This document shows, piece after piece, positions 41,660 to 51,936 of a stretch of 64,000 nt of DNA (within the stretch, counting starts at the first letter, position 1; every line of letters starts with the position of its first letter). A program made the position numbers and the translations under genes. This stretch comes from Anodontia alba. Its lineage: Eukaryota > Mollusca > Bivalvia > Lucinida > Lucinidae. The stretch spans positions 20,353,275 through 20,417,274 of the forward strand of contig OZ024827.1 in assembly GCA_964016985.1 (NCBI GenBank), written 5' to 3'. The notes beneath the pieces were generated by a model that saw only the letters and a list, made by a program, of their open reading frames with translations, was not told the origin of the DNA and made no database searches.

Positions 41660-41871
41660 TTAACTCTTTCGATGCCAAATTTCAGACGACATTTGTCGTC
41701 TGCTTTTTTATTTTAACAAACCATCTCTTGGAAAGACGTTTATACATAAAGTTGAAAGACTGAATGTCAAACAGCGTAGATCCAGATAAGACGGCTCATT
41801 GAGCCGTCTCATCTGGATCTATGCTCTTTGCAAAAGCCTATTATTATCGCCTGTGGCAGTGAAAGAGTTAA
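41660..41871. mobile_element. MITE family H
   Basis: TTAACTCTTTCGATGCC to GGCAGTGAAAGAGTTAA. CAGACGACATTTGTCGTCTG sits near the left end. The core is CAGCGTAGATCCAGATAAGA around GGCTCATTGAGCC. Sister copy at 62643-62854. Confidence 0.8.
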
Positions 41872-42219
41872 ACATATTTCTCAGAAAACAGCGGTTTACA
41901 TTTCATTCAAATTATGGTTTTAAGGAAGATTTAATTGAAAACCCAAACCCTATTTTCTGACAATACGAGGAAAAACATGTCCAATATTTAGTCGTCTGCT
42001 TATTTTCGATCAATCAGTTTGCCTACATCGTGCAGATACACTGTAACAGATGGTATTCTATAATTGATTTTGTTAATATTTTTTTAAGAGAGAAATCGAC
42101 GACATTTCATCGTCTGCTATTCACACGAAATGACGTCATATTTTCTCTGAAAAGTGTCGTCCGCTTTAGTTGTGTTTAGCTATTTAGGGTTACCCTCAAG
42201 GTTACCCTTTCTGGTCAAA
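41872..42219. mobile_element. Degenerate family D and C copies
   Basis: TTTCTCAGAAAACAGC... CCTATTTTCTGAC (about 41875-42000) is D-like. CGACGACATTTCATCGTCTG ... GTCGTCCGCTTTAGTTGTG (about 42060-42192) is C-like. Confidence 0.45.
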
Positions 42220-42408
42220 TTAACCTTTAGCACTCACTGTGCTAATTCAACAGACGACAAACTGATATTTTTTTCCCATAGGAAATAGGCTTTGACGTTA
42301 CATGCAAAATTTGCATGAAATGTCAAAACCTATTTCCTAGGAAAAATAAGAAAAAGAAAAAAATCTAACTGTCGTCTGCTTATTTTTTTTCCAGCATGCT
42401 AATATTCG
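42220..42408. mobile_element. MITE family D
   Basis: TTAACCTTTAGCACTCACTG to CCAGCATGCTAATATT, halves TTTGACGTTACATGCAAAA and TTTGCATGAAATGTCAAA. A further half copy follows at 42411-42465, just downstream of the next gene. Confidence 0.7.
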
Positions 42409-42518
42409 TATTCTTTCCCAGAAAATTTGACATTTCATGCGAATTGTCTCCTTGGAAAAATATTTCGAAATGCCACCATGTTACCAAATAAAAATATAAA
42501 GAACTAAGATAAAAAAGG

Positions 42519-43757
42519 TCACACTCGGATTTCCATGTCGTTACCCTTGAATTTCACTGACGGACTGAAGGAACCAAACGATCTTTTGAGATTTTTACAA
42601 ACACCTGTCACGCTTAGATACACCCCAGTGCCACCTTCCTTGCTCGTCTCAACCTGCTGACATATTCCTATAATATTTACGTTTGCTCTACAGCACATCC
42701 CTTCCAGGTGGATTTTGAGATGGTCGCAAAGTCCAGTGATTCGTACCGTTGGATTAGCTCCGACGCCCTCCACATGGACTTCCGGTCTCAAACAGATACC
42801 TTCTAGATGTATTTCCGGTTTGCTCCACATGCCTGAAACGTGTATAACAGGATTAATGAGTAAACCCTTTAAGTGAACTTTGGGTGACGTCCACATTCCT
42901 TCAACTACAACCTTTTGCTTTCCCCAGATCCAACCTGTGTGATTATTTTGTTGTTCACAGGTTTGGACAAAAACATCTGGGCTAACACACATGCCCTCTA
43001 CGTGAACTTTAGGCTTTTGATCACACAAATCCCGATAAAAATGTGAATCGGCTCCACAACAGCCACACCCTTCAATATGAATTTTCATCTTTTTCCTATT
43101 AGTGCCCGAAACAAGGGTTTCCTTTTCACCAGATTCTTTTAAATGTTGCTGAGCTGCCCTTACACATGAGTGTAGATTGTTCATTTGCGCTTCAAACTGA
43201 TATAAGACCTGATGATCCACTTGAAAGGCTCCGCCCAACAACTCGGATCTGCGTTGAAATTCGTTAAGGTGACTTTCTCTTTCCAAAACTTGTGCTTTGA
43301 GTGTTAACAGTGTATTCATGGAAGTAAATATATCCGTTCTAAATCTGTTTAAAGGATCTTGAGCGAGCACAGATTCATAATAACCAGGTGGAGCTTCGCG
43401 GATTTGTGAGGAAGAGGCTGATGGTTGATAGATAGGCGGATGAGGTGGTTGCGGTTGTCTGACTGGCTCTGGTTCGGGCATTGGTAGAAAGGCAGGCTTA
43501 GGTGCGCTGTTGTATGGAGATGATTGTGGTTGAAATTGGGACTGTGGTTGATAAATAGGTCCTGGTTCAGGCATAGGTAGAAAACCAGGTTGTTGCTGAG
43601 GCATCGGTTGATGTACAATGGTGGAATTATTGTCTGTAATTGGTGGTGCGCTTGGTTGAACCCATCCACCTTGGTTTACTGCTGGTCTGGTATTGTAGGA
43701 GTCAAAACCATCTCCGTTTTGACTAAAAGGCACCTTTTCTACCCCAACTTTGGTCAT
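42519..43757 (-). CDS. Unrecognised 412-residue protein with 11-residue repeats
   Basis: I do not recognise this family. Residues 1-130 are Pro/Gln-rich, with a duplicated FLPMPEP module (59-65 and 90-96), a PSAP tetrapeptide (35-38) and a PPGY motif (123-126). These are known binding motifs for TSG101-type and WW-domain partners. Residues 133-210 look helical or coiled-coil. From 223 there are segments of the form K-x-[IV]-H-[IV]-E-G. From 281 to 368 eight of them run without a gap at exactly 11 residues each, consensus P-x-[IV]-H-[IV]-x-G-[MILV]-x-x-x, which suggests stacked beta strands. Cys is frequent (CGCC at 231-234). There is no signal peptide or membrane segment. The ATG has a favourable context (A at -3) and lies 35 bp inside an exon that begins at a strong acceptor. 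No AATAAA was seen within 150 bp of the stop. The ORF length and composition make it a real gene; its role is unknown. Confidence 0.8.
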   Translation of the reverse strand: MTKVGVEKVPFSQNGDGFDSYNTRPAVNQGGWVQPSAPPITDNNSTIVHQPMPQQQPGFLPMPEPGPIYQPQSQFQPQSSPYNSAPKPAFLPMPEPEPVRQPQPPHPPIYQPSASSSQIREAPPGYYESVLAQDPLNRFRTDIFTSMNTLLTLKAQVLERESHLNEFQRRSELLGGAFQVDHQVLYQFEAQMNNLHSCVRAAQQHLKESGEKETLVSGTNRKKMKIHIEGCGCCGADSHFYRDLCDQKPKVHVEGMCVSPDVFVQTCEQQNNHTGWIWGKQKVVVEGMWTSPKVHLKGLLINPVIHVSGMWSKPEIHLEGICLRPEVHVEGVGANPTVRITGLCDHLKIHLEGMCCRANVNIIGICQQVETSKEGGTGVYLSVTGVCKNLKRSFGSFSPSVKFKGNDMEIRV

Positions 43758-43792
43758 GGTTTGTTTTCAACTTGGTCCAAATAGTTGTGGCA

Positions 43793-43811
43793 CTGTGAAA
43801 AGAAGATGGAA
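43793..43811 (-). promoter_or_regulatory. 3' splice acceptor of the 412-residue gene
   Basis: On the minus strand TTCCATCTTCTTTTCACAG is a pyrimidine tract ending in CAG, 35 bp before the ATG. It implies at least one upstream exon, probably 5'UTR. The pyrimidine tract abuts the family L element. Confidence 0.6.
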
Positions 43812-43813
43812 TA

Positions 43814-44127
43814 CAGCTGACTCTCGCTAACTCGCTTATCTCGAATAACCGCTTATCTCGAAGTGAAAATCTGGTCCCTGCCTAAACATGAAAATCTAAC
43901 AACAGGTAAAAAATATTGCGGAAAAGAGGAGAAATTAGCAATTTCTCCTCTTTTCCACAATATTTTCAATATATCTCTAACTTCAAGAGTCCAATTCATA
44001 TCTATTTGTTAAATGTGGTTGTTCGATTTATTTTTTCCTCAATTCTGCAAATCTGATATGTCGCGGTACGGATGTCTTGAAGTATTTCAGAGAGTCCCTT
44101 GGAATTCGAGATAACGAGAGTCGACTG
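43814..44127. mobile_element. Pogo/Tigger-like MITE (family L)
   Basis: CAGCTGACTCTCGCTAACTC and CGAGATAACGAGAGTCGACTG are terminal inverted repeats of the CAGTNGACTCTCG type, flanked by TA on both sides (43812-43813, 44128-44129). The centre is GAGGAGAAATTAGCAATTTC and its inverse. No transposase frame. Confidence 0.8.
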
Positions 44128-44361
44128 TATTTTAGAATTTATAGCAACATACGAATACAACTGATATCTTTCTCTGATTTGGCTCATTAGTTATGAGCTT
44201 CTGATAGGTAAGAAAGACGATATGTGTAGAAAAATTACCAAGGAGGAGTGTTTAACCTTTGTAAGACTCACAGCTGTAGGACCAGACTACGCTAGTGACA
44301 GCGCCTTTTTGATTCGGAGTCGTATTTGTTACACAGACTAGATGAAGTAGATGTATCTATA
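44128..44361. other. No gene seen
   Basis: Unique-looking sequence, probably intron or upstream region of the 412-residue gene. No promoter motif identified. Confidence 0.35.
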
Positions 44362-44571
44362 TTATCCCATTTCAGTCTGGAGACCCGAAAAAGCATACTT
44401 AGCAAACAGTGCAGATCCTGATCAGACGCCGCAAAATGCGGCCGGTCTGACCATGGTCTTCACTGTTTGCAAATGATTTAGCATCTGTCTCCCGCCTGAC
44501 ATACTTGAAATCGAAATAAGACTCTTCCAATATGTAGTGTAGATGGGGTTTGTTCAGTCTAAAATGGGTAA
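44362..44571. mobile_element. MITE family F (TCTGGAGACC subtype)
   Basis: ATCCCATTTCAGTCTGGAGA to CAGTCTAAAATGGGTAAA, core GTGCAGATCCTGATCAGACG/CGGTCTGACCATGGTC. Confidence 0.7.
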
Positions 44572-44662
44572 AAAATTTGTCACGTATCGTGTATTGTTAT
44601 ACTAATCAAGTATTTCCAAATAAATTGAATACCACATGACACCACCAGCGTTAGGCTTATGC

Positions 44663-44871
44663 CTCAAGAAAACATGCCATTATAGTTTTGACCCCCCCCT
44701 TAAACCCCACTTTTATGTAGTAAAACTGGGGTTTACAGGGGTATACATTATTTTTCTTTTTTCTGCTCAAAAACATAGATTGTAGGTACTCGTTCGAACC
44801 GCCTCGTTGAGGCGGTTCATTTTTTGGTGGTAAAATTTTCTGTATATTTGAATAGGCATGTTTTCATAATA
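44663..44871 (+). mobile_element. MITE family A, right half-core deleted
   Basis: TCAAGAAAACATGCC to ATGTTTTCATAAT. The core stops at GAGGCGGTTC and joins directly to ATTTTTTGGTGG of the right arm. Confidence 0.75.
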
Positions 44872-44872
44872 T

Positions 44873-45025
44873 TACTTGTGAAAAGGGGTCCACTCTAATC
44901 GGTAAGAATCTGCGGAAGCATCTTTTTTTCCTTTTAGAGTGGGTCAATTTCAGAAGGGAGACAAAACAATTTTGACAGTAATACCCCCGCCCCCTTGAAA
45001 GTGTATCTATTCCCATCAAAATAGA
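44873..45025. mobile_element. MITE family I fragment
   Basis: GTGAAAAGGGGTCCACTCTA and TTTTAGAGTGGGTCAATTTC, then AAAGTGTATCTATTCCC. Confidence 0.55.
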
Positions 45026-45030
45026 CTGAT

Positions 45031-45234
45031 CGGCCTCGGTGGCTCAGTTGGATGTGCGTCCGACCGGTGATCAGGAGGTTGCGGATTCGACCCCCGCTGG
45101 ATCTGCAACATTCTTTCGTGGAGATTGATCATGAAACATTTCCTGCTAGACCTTTGGCTACCTATAGAAGCCCCTCCCCAGGAGGATTTTTATACACTAT
45201 GATTCCTGAAACTACATTATATAAAAAAATATGA
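45031..45234 (+). repeat. tRNA-derived SINE
   Basis: Box A GTGGCTCAGTTGG (45039-45051) and box B GGATTCGACCC (45083-45093) are well matched and correctly spaced for RNA polymerase III. The CGACCGGTGATC loop lies between them. A tRNA-unrelated body ends near 45234 with a TATAAAAAAATATG tail. Confidence 0.75.
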
Positions 45235-46200
45235 CACATGAAAGCCCTCTGGCGATGGGGAAGGTTTGCGCGTAACAGCCATGTTACCAACGTTACCCTC
45301 AAAATAATAAAAATACTTTGCTGTAAATACTTAAGTATCCATATTCTTAATAACTCGCAATCTGTGTGCTACCAATGCATGTGGTTTTATAGAGACAGGT
45401 TTCTTAATATTTTGAACTGTCAGTAGCTTGTGATATAACTGTTAATTACTTTACTAAAAGTCATAAATCTCAAATATAAGTTTCCTGATACAACGTTTTG
45501 GACGACTATGACCAGTCAGTAACTAAACATTTAATCTAATGCTGTTTTACAACAGATAAATACTTTATGTCCTCCTTTGTACATCAAGAAATTGAAACAA
45601 ACCAGCTTGAATAAGCAAATGACATAAAGAACGGTAGTTACTTTAAAACAGCCTAAACTTCTTTTCTGAAAAACATCGTTATTTCAAACTTCTTAACATT
45701 TTATTTGCCGTAGTTGCAATTAGTACGATGTATTTAACTATTATGATTGATTTAATGCATTATAGATTTATAGTTTGGTGAATTAAGTGAAACAAAAACC
45801 TTCGCCAATCTTCTGCTGATGTATTTGATTTATATTTTTATCTTTAAAATAGTAAAATGTACCCTATAACAAATACAGAAATATCCCCTTACAAATACAG
45901 AAATATCATACTTACATGATATGAACTCTTCATTGCTTATATTCTATGCATATTCTATGCATAAAGCTGATATTACAGAACTTAAATCCATTTAGACTAC
46001 CAGAAATATTGCACACTTAACACTGTTACATACAATATATGTCAGTTTTTGTGCTGTGATATAGACAGTGTTTGCAGGAGAATCTCTTCAGTATAGCTCC
46101 ATACTGTATACTTTCCTAGTATCGACTCAAAAGCATGAATAAAGAAAACAAACATCCTGAGGGCACAAATTATTAATGGAGAACTATTTCATTATTTGAG
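45235..46200. other. No gene seen
   Basis: AT-rich and unusually free of the MITE families. CTTACAAATACAGAAATATC and TATTCTATGCATATTC type short repeats near 45880-45960. It may include unrecognised LINE 5' sequence. Confidence 0.4.
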
Positions 46201-46219
46201 TTTACATAAAAATGCAGCG

Positions 46220-47173
46220 GTAATCAGGATGATAATAACATCACACATGTTAAACAAAGAGTATTGGATGTTCTTAAACAAAGCTGGTATAACGAAATCG
46301 CCAACAACAGAGTCCTTACACTTTATGAAAACTACAAATTGTCTTTCGATTTTGAGCATTATTTGCATATCTTACCAATAAACTGAAAGTGGCTGTATCC
46401 CGATTAAGATTATCTTCTCATCAATTACGTATCGAAACGGGAAGATATTCTCAAAAAAGGGTTGATAGAGCACAACGCATATGTACTCTTTGTAATAAGT
46501 CCGATATTGAGGACAAGAACCATTTTGTACTCGTGTGTCCTGTTTATAGTATTTTGAGGCAGAAATATATTCGTCCATATTATTATAACAGACCGTGTTT
46601 ATAAATTTACATTGTTAATGCAAACAAAACAACAAGGAGTGTTACAGAAATTAGGAAAATATGTATATGAGTCTTTTAGACTTCGAAGTACACTTATGAC
46701 GTCGTAATATCTGTCTTTATATTATATTAATTATGTTAATATTTATATGAAATTGCTGGTTTTCATACAGCTATGTTTATGTAATTATGGAGTTCAACCT
46801 CCAGATGTAAGAAAAATGATCTAGTCTTTATACATCATGTTCCGCAATCTACATTTGCAACTGCATGGGTGAAAGTTTTCAGGGTTATTCCTGATTTCAG
46901 GATTTCAAGAGTTTTTGTCCCTATATAAAGTATAGGGAAAACTGTCTTTTCACGATTTGAAAACCCAGATTTCAGGATTCTTGAATTTTGGAACTTTCAC
47001 CGTGCAATTGTAGTCAATATTTACACCAGAATCATCTACGAATAACAATGTATTTATTTGTTGTCAGCCATATATATTTTGTGACCATAAGATATTGTCA
47101 TATGTGCATGTTGATAGACTAGAAACTGTAACAGTTTACGTCTAAATAAAAATTCTGTTCTGTTCTGTTCTGT
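46220..47173 (+). pseudogene. Dead LINE 3' end (reverse-transcriptase C-terminus)
   Basis: Read from about 46232 the frame gives the HVKQRVLDVLKQSWY, NNRVLTLYENYK and LSRLRLSSH-type segments seen before the C-terminus of invertebrate non-LTR retrotransposons. A one-base frameshift near 46375-46380 moves to the frame 46389-46604, which has RLRLSSHQLRIETGRYS and then C-x2-C-x8-H-x4-C (CTLC..HFVLVC), a zf-RVT-like motif. The 3'UTR ends with AATAAA (47145-47150) and a (TTCTG)4-type tail, typical of target-primed insertion. The element is 5'-truncated; the endonuclease and most of the polymerase are missing. The clade is not determined. Confidence 0.8.
46861..47007. repeat. Foldback inside the LINE 3' region
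   Basis: CAACTGCATGGGTGAAAGTT and AACTTTCACCGTGCAATTG are inverted ends; the inner halves TGATTTCAGGATTTCAAGAG and CAGATTTCAGGATTCTTGAA are diverged. Confidence 0.55.
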
Positions 47174-47404
47174 TCATGTATCAACATAACCCTGCAATTT
47201 TAAATCATTTCTAATATGCAGCAAAATACACAGTATGCACACTCTGGCACTTCTTTGTTGCCACAGTTTATAAAATAAAATAAGAAAATATGCTGTTTAG
47301 AAGACAGTTTGCTTCAATAAAATCAGCTTTATTATGAAATACGACGCATATAGGTCAGTCACACATAATATAATTTGATGACAAACACATTAAATAAATG
47401 TTTA
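47174..47404. other. No gene seen
   Basis: AT-rich, no repeat recognised. Confidence 0.35.
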
Positions 47405-47585
47405 CTTAAGAAATAGATCAGCTCTAGCAGTGATTTGTTGAGTAATAAATCACTGTTTGGAGGTCAGTTGTAAAGTAGATCAAATCACGAGCGCGGAGCG
47501 CGAGTGATTTATCTTCTTACAACTGACCGACAAACTGTGATTTATTACTCAACAAATCACGCACAAGAGCTGATCTATTTCGATT
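47405..47585. mobile_element. Foldback element
   Basis: AAATAGATCAGCTCTAGCAG and GCACAAGAGCTGATCTATTT are inverted, as are GTGATTTGTTGAGTAATAAA and TTTATTACTCAACAAATCAC, around GAGCGCGGAGCGCG. Confidence 0.7.
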
Positions 47586-47879
47586 CTAACACATAGAAAA
47601 CGACGAAAAGGTAATTGTATCCTTTAGATTTTTCAAACTTTCCGCCATGGAATAAAGAAATCCCGCCAAAAGTTTTGACTGTAACGCTGACGTTTACATG
47701 CATTTCTTACGTTGCTGAAGTGAGAAAGACGACGTTACACAGTCTAGCGTCGTAGAAATTAAGGCTGACGTCAGCAGCGTGTCGAAATGACGTCGGAAAG
47801 GCGCCAGATAGCGTCGCGCGTTTCCGCCCAGTGATTTATTGCATAATATATCACTGAGTTTAACCATTGGCATATAGGC
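47586..47879. other. No gene seen
   Basis: CpG-containing region with several GACGT strings; TGATTTATTGCATAATATAT resembles part of the preceding foldback. Probably part of a larger composite element. Confidence 0.35.
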
Positions 47880-48086
47880 GAGGAGTGTTAGAATTAAGAA
47901 ATAAATTATTCCGAACCGTGCTCAAATGCCCAAGATAAAGCACAGTTGAGTTTGGGTTGTACCCATTTGAGCACGAGCGAGCGCAGCGAGCGAGTGTTCA
48001 AATGGGTACAACCCAAACTCAACTGTGCTTTATCTGCGGCATTTGAGCACGGTTCAGAATAATTTATTTCTTTTCTAACACCCCTC
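47880..48086. mobile_element. Foldback element, about 85-bp arms
   Basis: GAGTGTTAGAATTAAGAAAT and ATTTCTTTTCTAACACCCCTC are inverted. The inner arms GTGCTCAAATGCC.AAGATAAAGC, CCCATTTGAGCAC are nearly perfect around GAGCGAGCGCAGCGAGCGAG. Confidence 0.8.
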
Positions 48087-51000
48087 ACTGAGCGAATGTT
48101 TTGCATAAATGAGATTTGTATTGATTTTTATGATTATTTTTATTACCTGACTTCCCCATTTGGTAGTTGACGTCAACCATTAAGCATTACGTCACACGGT
48201 TACGTAGTTACAAGGTTCGATGACGAACATTCAAAATGGCGGATACTTATGCGAATCAGCTGACGATGTAAAATATTAAAACGATGTAAAATATAAAAAC
48301 TTGTATCCTGTGTTCATGAAAGAATTGCAAATCGAAAGAAATTGGAGTACCGCGATGGACCTATGGAGGACAGATATATAACAACAAAATAAGAATGTTA
48401 AGCGACACTTTTGTTTTCTATAATGACAACAAGGAGTAAAACGAGTATGTTTGAATGGCATAACCTGTAGAGGAACTCTTCAGGTAAAAAAAGTCAAAGA
48501 ACTGCAATGTTGGTAGATCATTTTCTCTCTTACTAGATCTAATATAATTTATTATGTATATGAATGTTTCGACCAATACTGTAAGCTTGCGTCCATAGTT
48601 ACCAGGCACGCAACTTGTCGCAACAGTAATATGATTGGTTTCCCGTGGATAGCGCGCGACGAAATTCCTATGCTCAAATGCCTTAGATAAAGCACGGCTA
48701 GAAATGTAAAGACAAATAAGGAACAACACGAGCAGGGGTGTTAGAATATTATGTATCGTCTATATAGTGATAAGAAAGCCATTATAGATATGTAATTATA
48801 CAAAAGTATTGTTATTAATTTTATAAGTGATATAAGTAACGAAAATAACACACAACAACATTTATCTTAACTATTCCATTTGCTTTGTTACTTTTTAATG
48901 GCCTCCGAAATGTGTACTTGATGGTCAAAATGGTGATAGTATAAAATAACTGATAGGACTGGTTGTGTCTCTGGGGCTTATATAAATGATGATAACATAA
49001 CATAACTAATAGGATTGGTTGTGTCCCTGAGCCGGGCGGGCGGGGGAATCATATTACCGTAAGACAAGGTGTTATATGATTTACTTTATGTTATCTTAAT
49101 GTGTTTTAGCCGCAGCGTGACAAAACTAACAATTGATTTGTGCACCTGGCGAAGACTCAGATCAGCCTGGTTGTCCGCTCAGTCTGACCAGTCTTTGCAG
49201 TCCGTATGAAGAAAGCTGGGATCATTAGCTATTCACTGAGTGCACAGAAAGACATTGACCAGTCATCACTCTGTTCACAGGCCCTATATGTTGTGCGGCA
49301 GCTTATGATAGTGAACAGTTTATTTTAAAAAGGACTACATGTAAATACTACTCAGATAATAAATGCATACACTTATTGGCTTGGGAATATGCTTGTACCA
49401 ATATTGTTTAATCAGAAACAATGTTTTATGTTATATACATCAAACCTGTAACAGAAACATTTTGTGGCCAACTGTATAATGTGCCATGTTCTTTTTAAAG
49501 TAAATTTGAAGGTCATAAGCAAAAACCATAAAAAAAATAGTGTAGAAAGCTATGATTTGGAGTTTCTAAATATATCAATAAAATTCTAGAGTTGCTATAC
49601 ATTGGGTTTGCGGATAAATGGAGTATCTATGTAACACATCTGATAATATAACAGACGCCCTCAGAAGTAAATAAGGCAAAAGTGTCATTTTTATCCTTTT
49701 ATTCTGAAAAAATATTTTTCTAAAACTTAGTATTAATTCAAAAGGTAAAAGTATACGTCAAAAGGTAAAAGTATACGTAAAGAGTTTTACAGAGACAAAA
49801 TTCCTTAAAATTAAGATATTAAGGTCATACATATGTTACCATTGATAAATTATTAAGCAGTCATATGAGAGTCTGACATAGAATTCATCTGTAGATATTT
49901 TAATTAGACATAAAGAAATGATAAGCATTTACCATACATTGAAAACTTCAGGACAGTATTCAACATTTTATGCAAAACTGATCTTGGTGCAGATAGCAAC
50001 TTTACTGTTATCAGTATTGAACTGAATGTATATAACTGACAAAGAATAGCGGTATTAAATCTGCATTTTTTAAAATGCTTACTAAAACTTTTAATGATAC
50101 AAAACAGAGGCCCTAAATACTGACGCAGAATACCATACAGAAAACCACCAAAGTCCACAATATGTAGATATTTTAGGTGTCACCTACGTTACTATGGGCA
50201 GAATGATATTGCAGAGACAGGTTTTAATGCGCCTATGTATCTGATATTACTAAGATATAAATCTGTAATAAGAATGCACGTTATTTGTACAAGGTCTAGG
50301 CTGCTTTTGATGAAGTATTATATGAAAATGATTTTTTTTTTTCAATACTACATTTTACAGTTGGTGACTTTGCTTAACATCAATAACTGACAAAGCATAA
50401 AAGCTAGAAAGATAATGTTTGCAGTCTTGAAAAGGGTATTTAAATACCTAACCACAAATTACAAAGTTATGGTCATAGGGGCAATGTACAAGCTATGAAA
50501 ATGAACTATGTGGGCTAAAGTACTTATTTCTAAAGGGTACAGTAGAAAATATAACATGCGTAATGCCATGTAGGGCCAAAAAGAACTTTCAAACATCAAG
50601 TTTTGTAGCTAGTAGACTGTTTTGCAACTTTGCATATTTAGTTGGAACATATTATTACTTTTGCTCAAAGCTTTAATAGTTTCCTGTGATATTATACGTT
50701 TGGTATATGGATAACGAATGTAACAGGCTGTTACTAGTAATGCCCCCACTCCCATTCGCCAGATGGCTAACATGCTGCAAAATAACTACAAGATAATAGG
50801 CTTTAAGAAAAACATGGTCTACAAAATTGTCCCTGCGGGGTGGCAAACCATAGGTGGCCAGTGGCCTATTAGGTCATTCTCCCCCTTCTGCTGATTCAAG
50901 AAGGGCAGCTTTCAGTTTCTGGTGAAAGAATATGCAGAGTACAGGTTAACCGCTTAGAGGACTAAGCTTGCGCAGTAAACGTGTGGTTAAGTAAACTGAC

Positions 51001-51173
51001 AGCACTCGACATGACCCAATTGGGTTGACTGGGCCGTAAATTCACCTCACAAACAAATAAAATAGACTGCCGACTTGCGCTGACTGTTGCCAGGAAATAC
51101 TGAAGAAGTAAAGTAATACTATATTTCAAGCATTTTTCTTCATTTGTTGATAGATCGTGTTTTTCTTATTGAG
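48087..51173. other. No gene seen; longest sparse stretch
   Basis: It contains a fragment of the previous foldback (48655-48735, ATGCTCAAATGCCTTAGATAAAGC), a 56-bp direct repeat (ATAGGACTGGTTGTGTC at 48950 and 49007), AAAAGGTAAAAGTATACGT twice at about 49740-49780, and a family J half at 49145-49210. Short minus-strand frames lack domains. It could hide introns or small exons I cannot recognise. Confidence 0.4.
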
Positions 51174-51178
51174 AATCA

Positions 51179-51803
51179 CCGGGGCGGATTCCGAGCGGGG
51201 TGTTCGTGGGGTTCAGTAAACGCCCCTTGACTCAAATTCTCATTTTCATGGGAAATTTTGGATATATTTGATAAATTTAGGATACCGTATTTACCTTCAA
51301 TATCCACACTTCTTACTCTTTACCCTATACTTCTCTTCAACAAGTCACATTAGGAAAATACGCCCATTCAAATATATTGAAAATTACACCACCAAAAACT
51401 GAAAGTTTTCAGATAAAAATTCTGATATTTTTCATATTTCTGCTGAAAACATAGATTTTGGGTTTAGATGCGGTTCTAACGAGTACCTACAATCTATGTT
51501 TTTGAGCAGAAATAAGAAAAATGATGGATACCCCTGTTAACCCCAGTTTTACTATACAAAAGTGGGGTTTAAGGGGATCAAAATTATATAGGCATGTTTT
51601 CGTGATGATCTTACTACCTATGAACGTGTGCAAAATTGTTGGATGAGCAAAAAAACAGTGTAGACCCTGATCAGACGCCGCGTTCTGCGGAGTCTGATCT
51701 GTGTCTTCACTGTTTGCTCAGGTCTATCTTTCCGAAAAAGTAAAGTAAGTACGTAATTTGATTAAATCGGGGCCCTCAGAAATCATCCTGGATCCGCCCC
51801 TGG
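51179..51803. mobile_element. GGGGCGGATCC element carrying the family G core, split by family A
   Basis: CCGGGGCGGATTCC and GGATCCGCCCCTGG are terminal inverted repeats, with a 5-bp direct repeat AATCA at 51174-51178 and 51804-51808. Inside are ACCGTATTTACC, the family G core GTAGACCCTGATCAGACGCC and CGTAATTTGATTAAATCGG. Family A is inserted at 51348-51607. Confidence 0.65.
51348..51607 (-). mobile_element. MITE family A nested in the GGGGCGGATCC element
   Basis: CATTAGGAAAATACGCC to ATGTTTTCGTGATG; the left half of the core is damaged (GGGTTTAGATGCGGTTC). Confidence 0.8.
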
Positions 51804-51936
51804 AATCAGTCCCCCCCCCCCTTTTTTTGCACTAGAACCTCAAAAGCATGTCCACAAAACAATGAATTAGATAATATATAGAACAGTGCTGCAGTTTGAT
51901 CATGGCCTTTGACCTCTTACAGAATCATTAAAAAAA
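51804..51936. other. No gene seen
   Basis: C-run and unique-looking spacer between two elements. Confidence 0.35.

Noticed and set aside
45031..45110. True tRNA gene
   Set aside because: Boxes A and B are good, but an acceptor stem could not be closed and a SINE body with tail follows.
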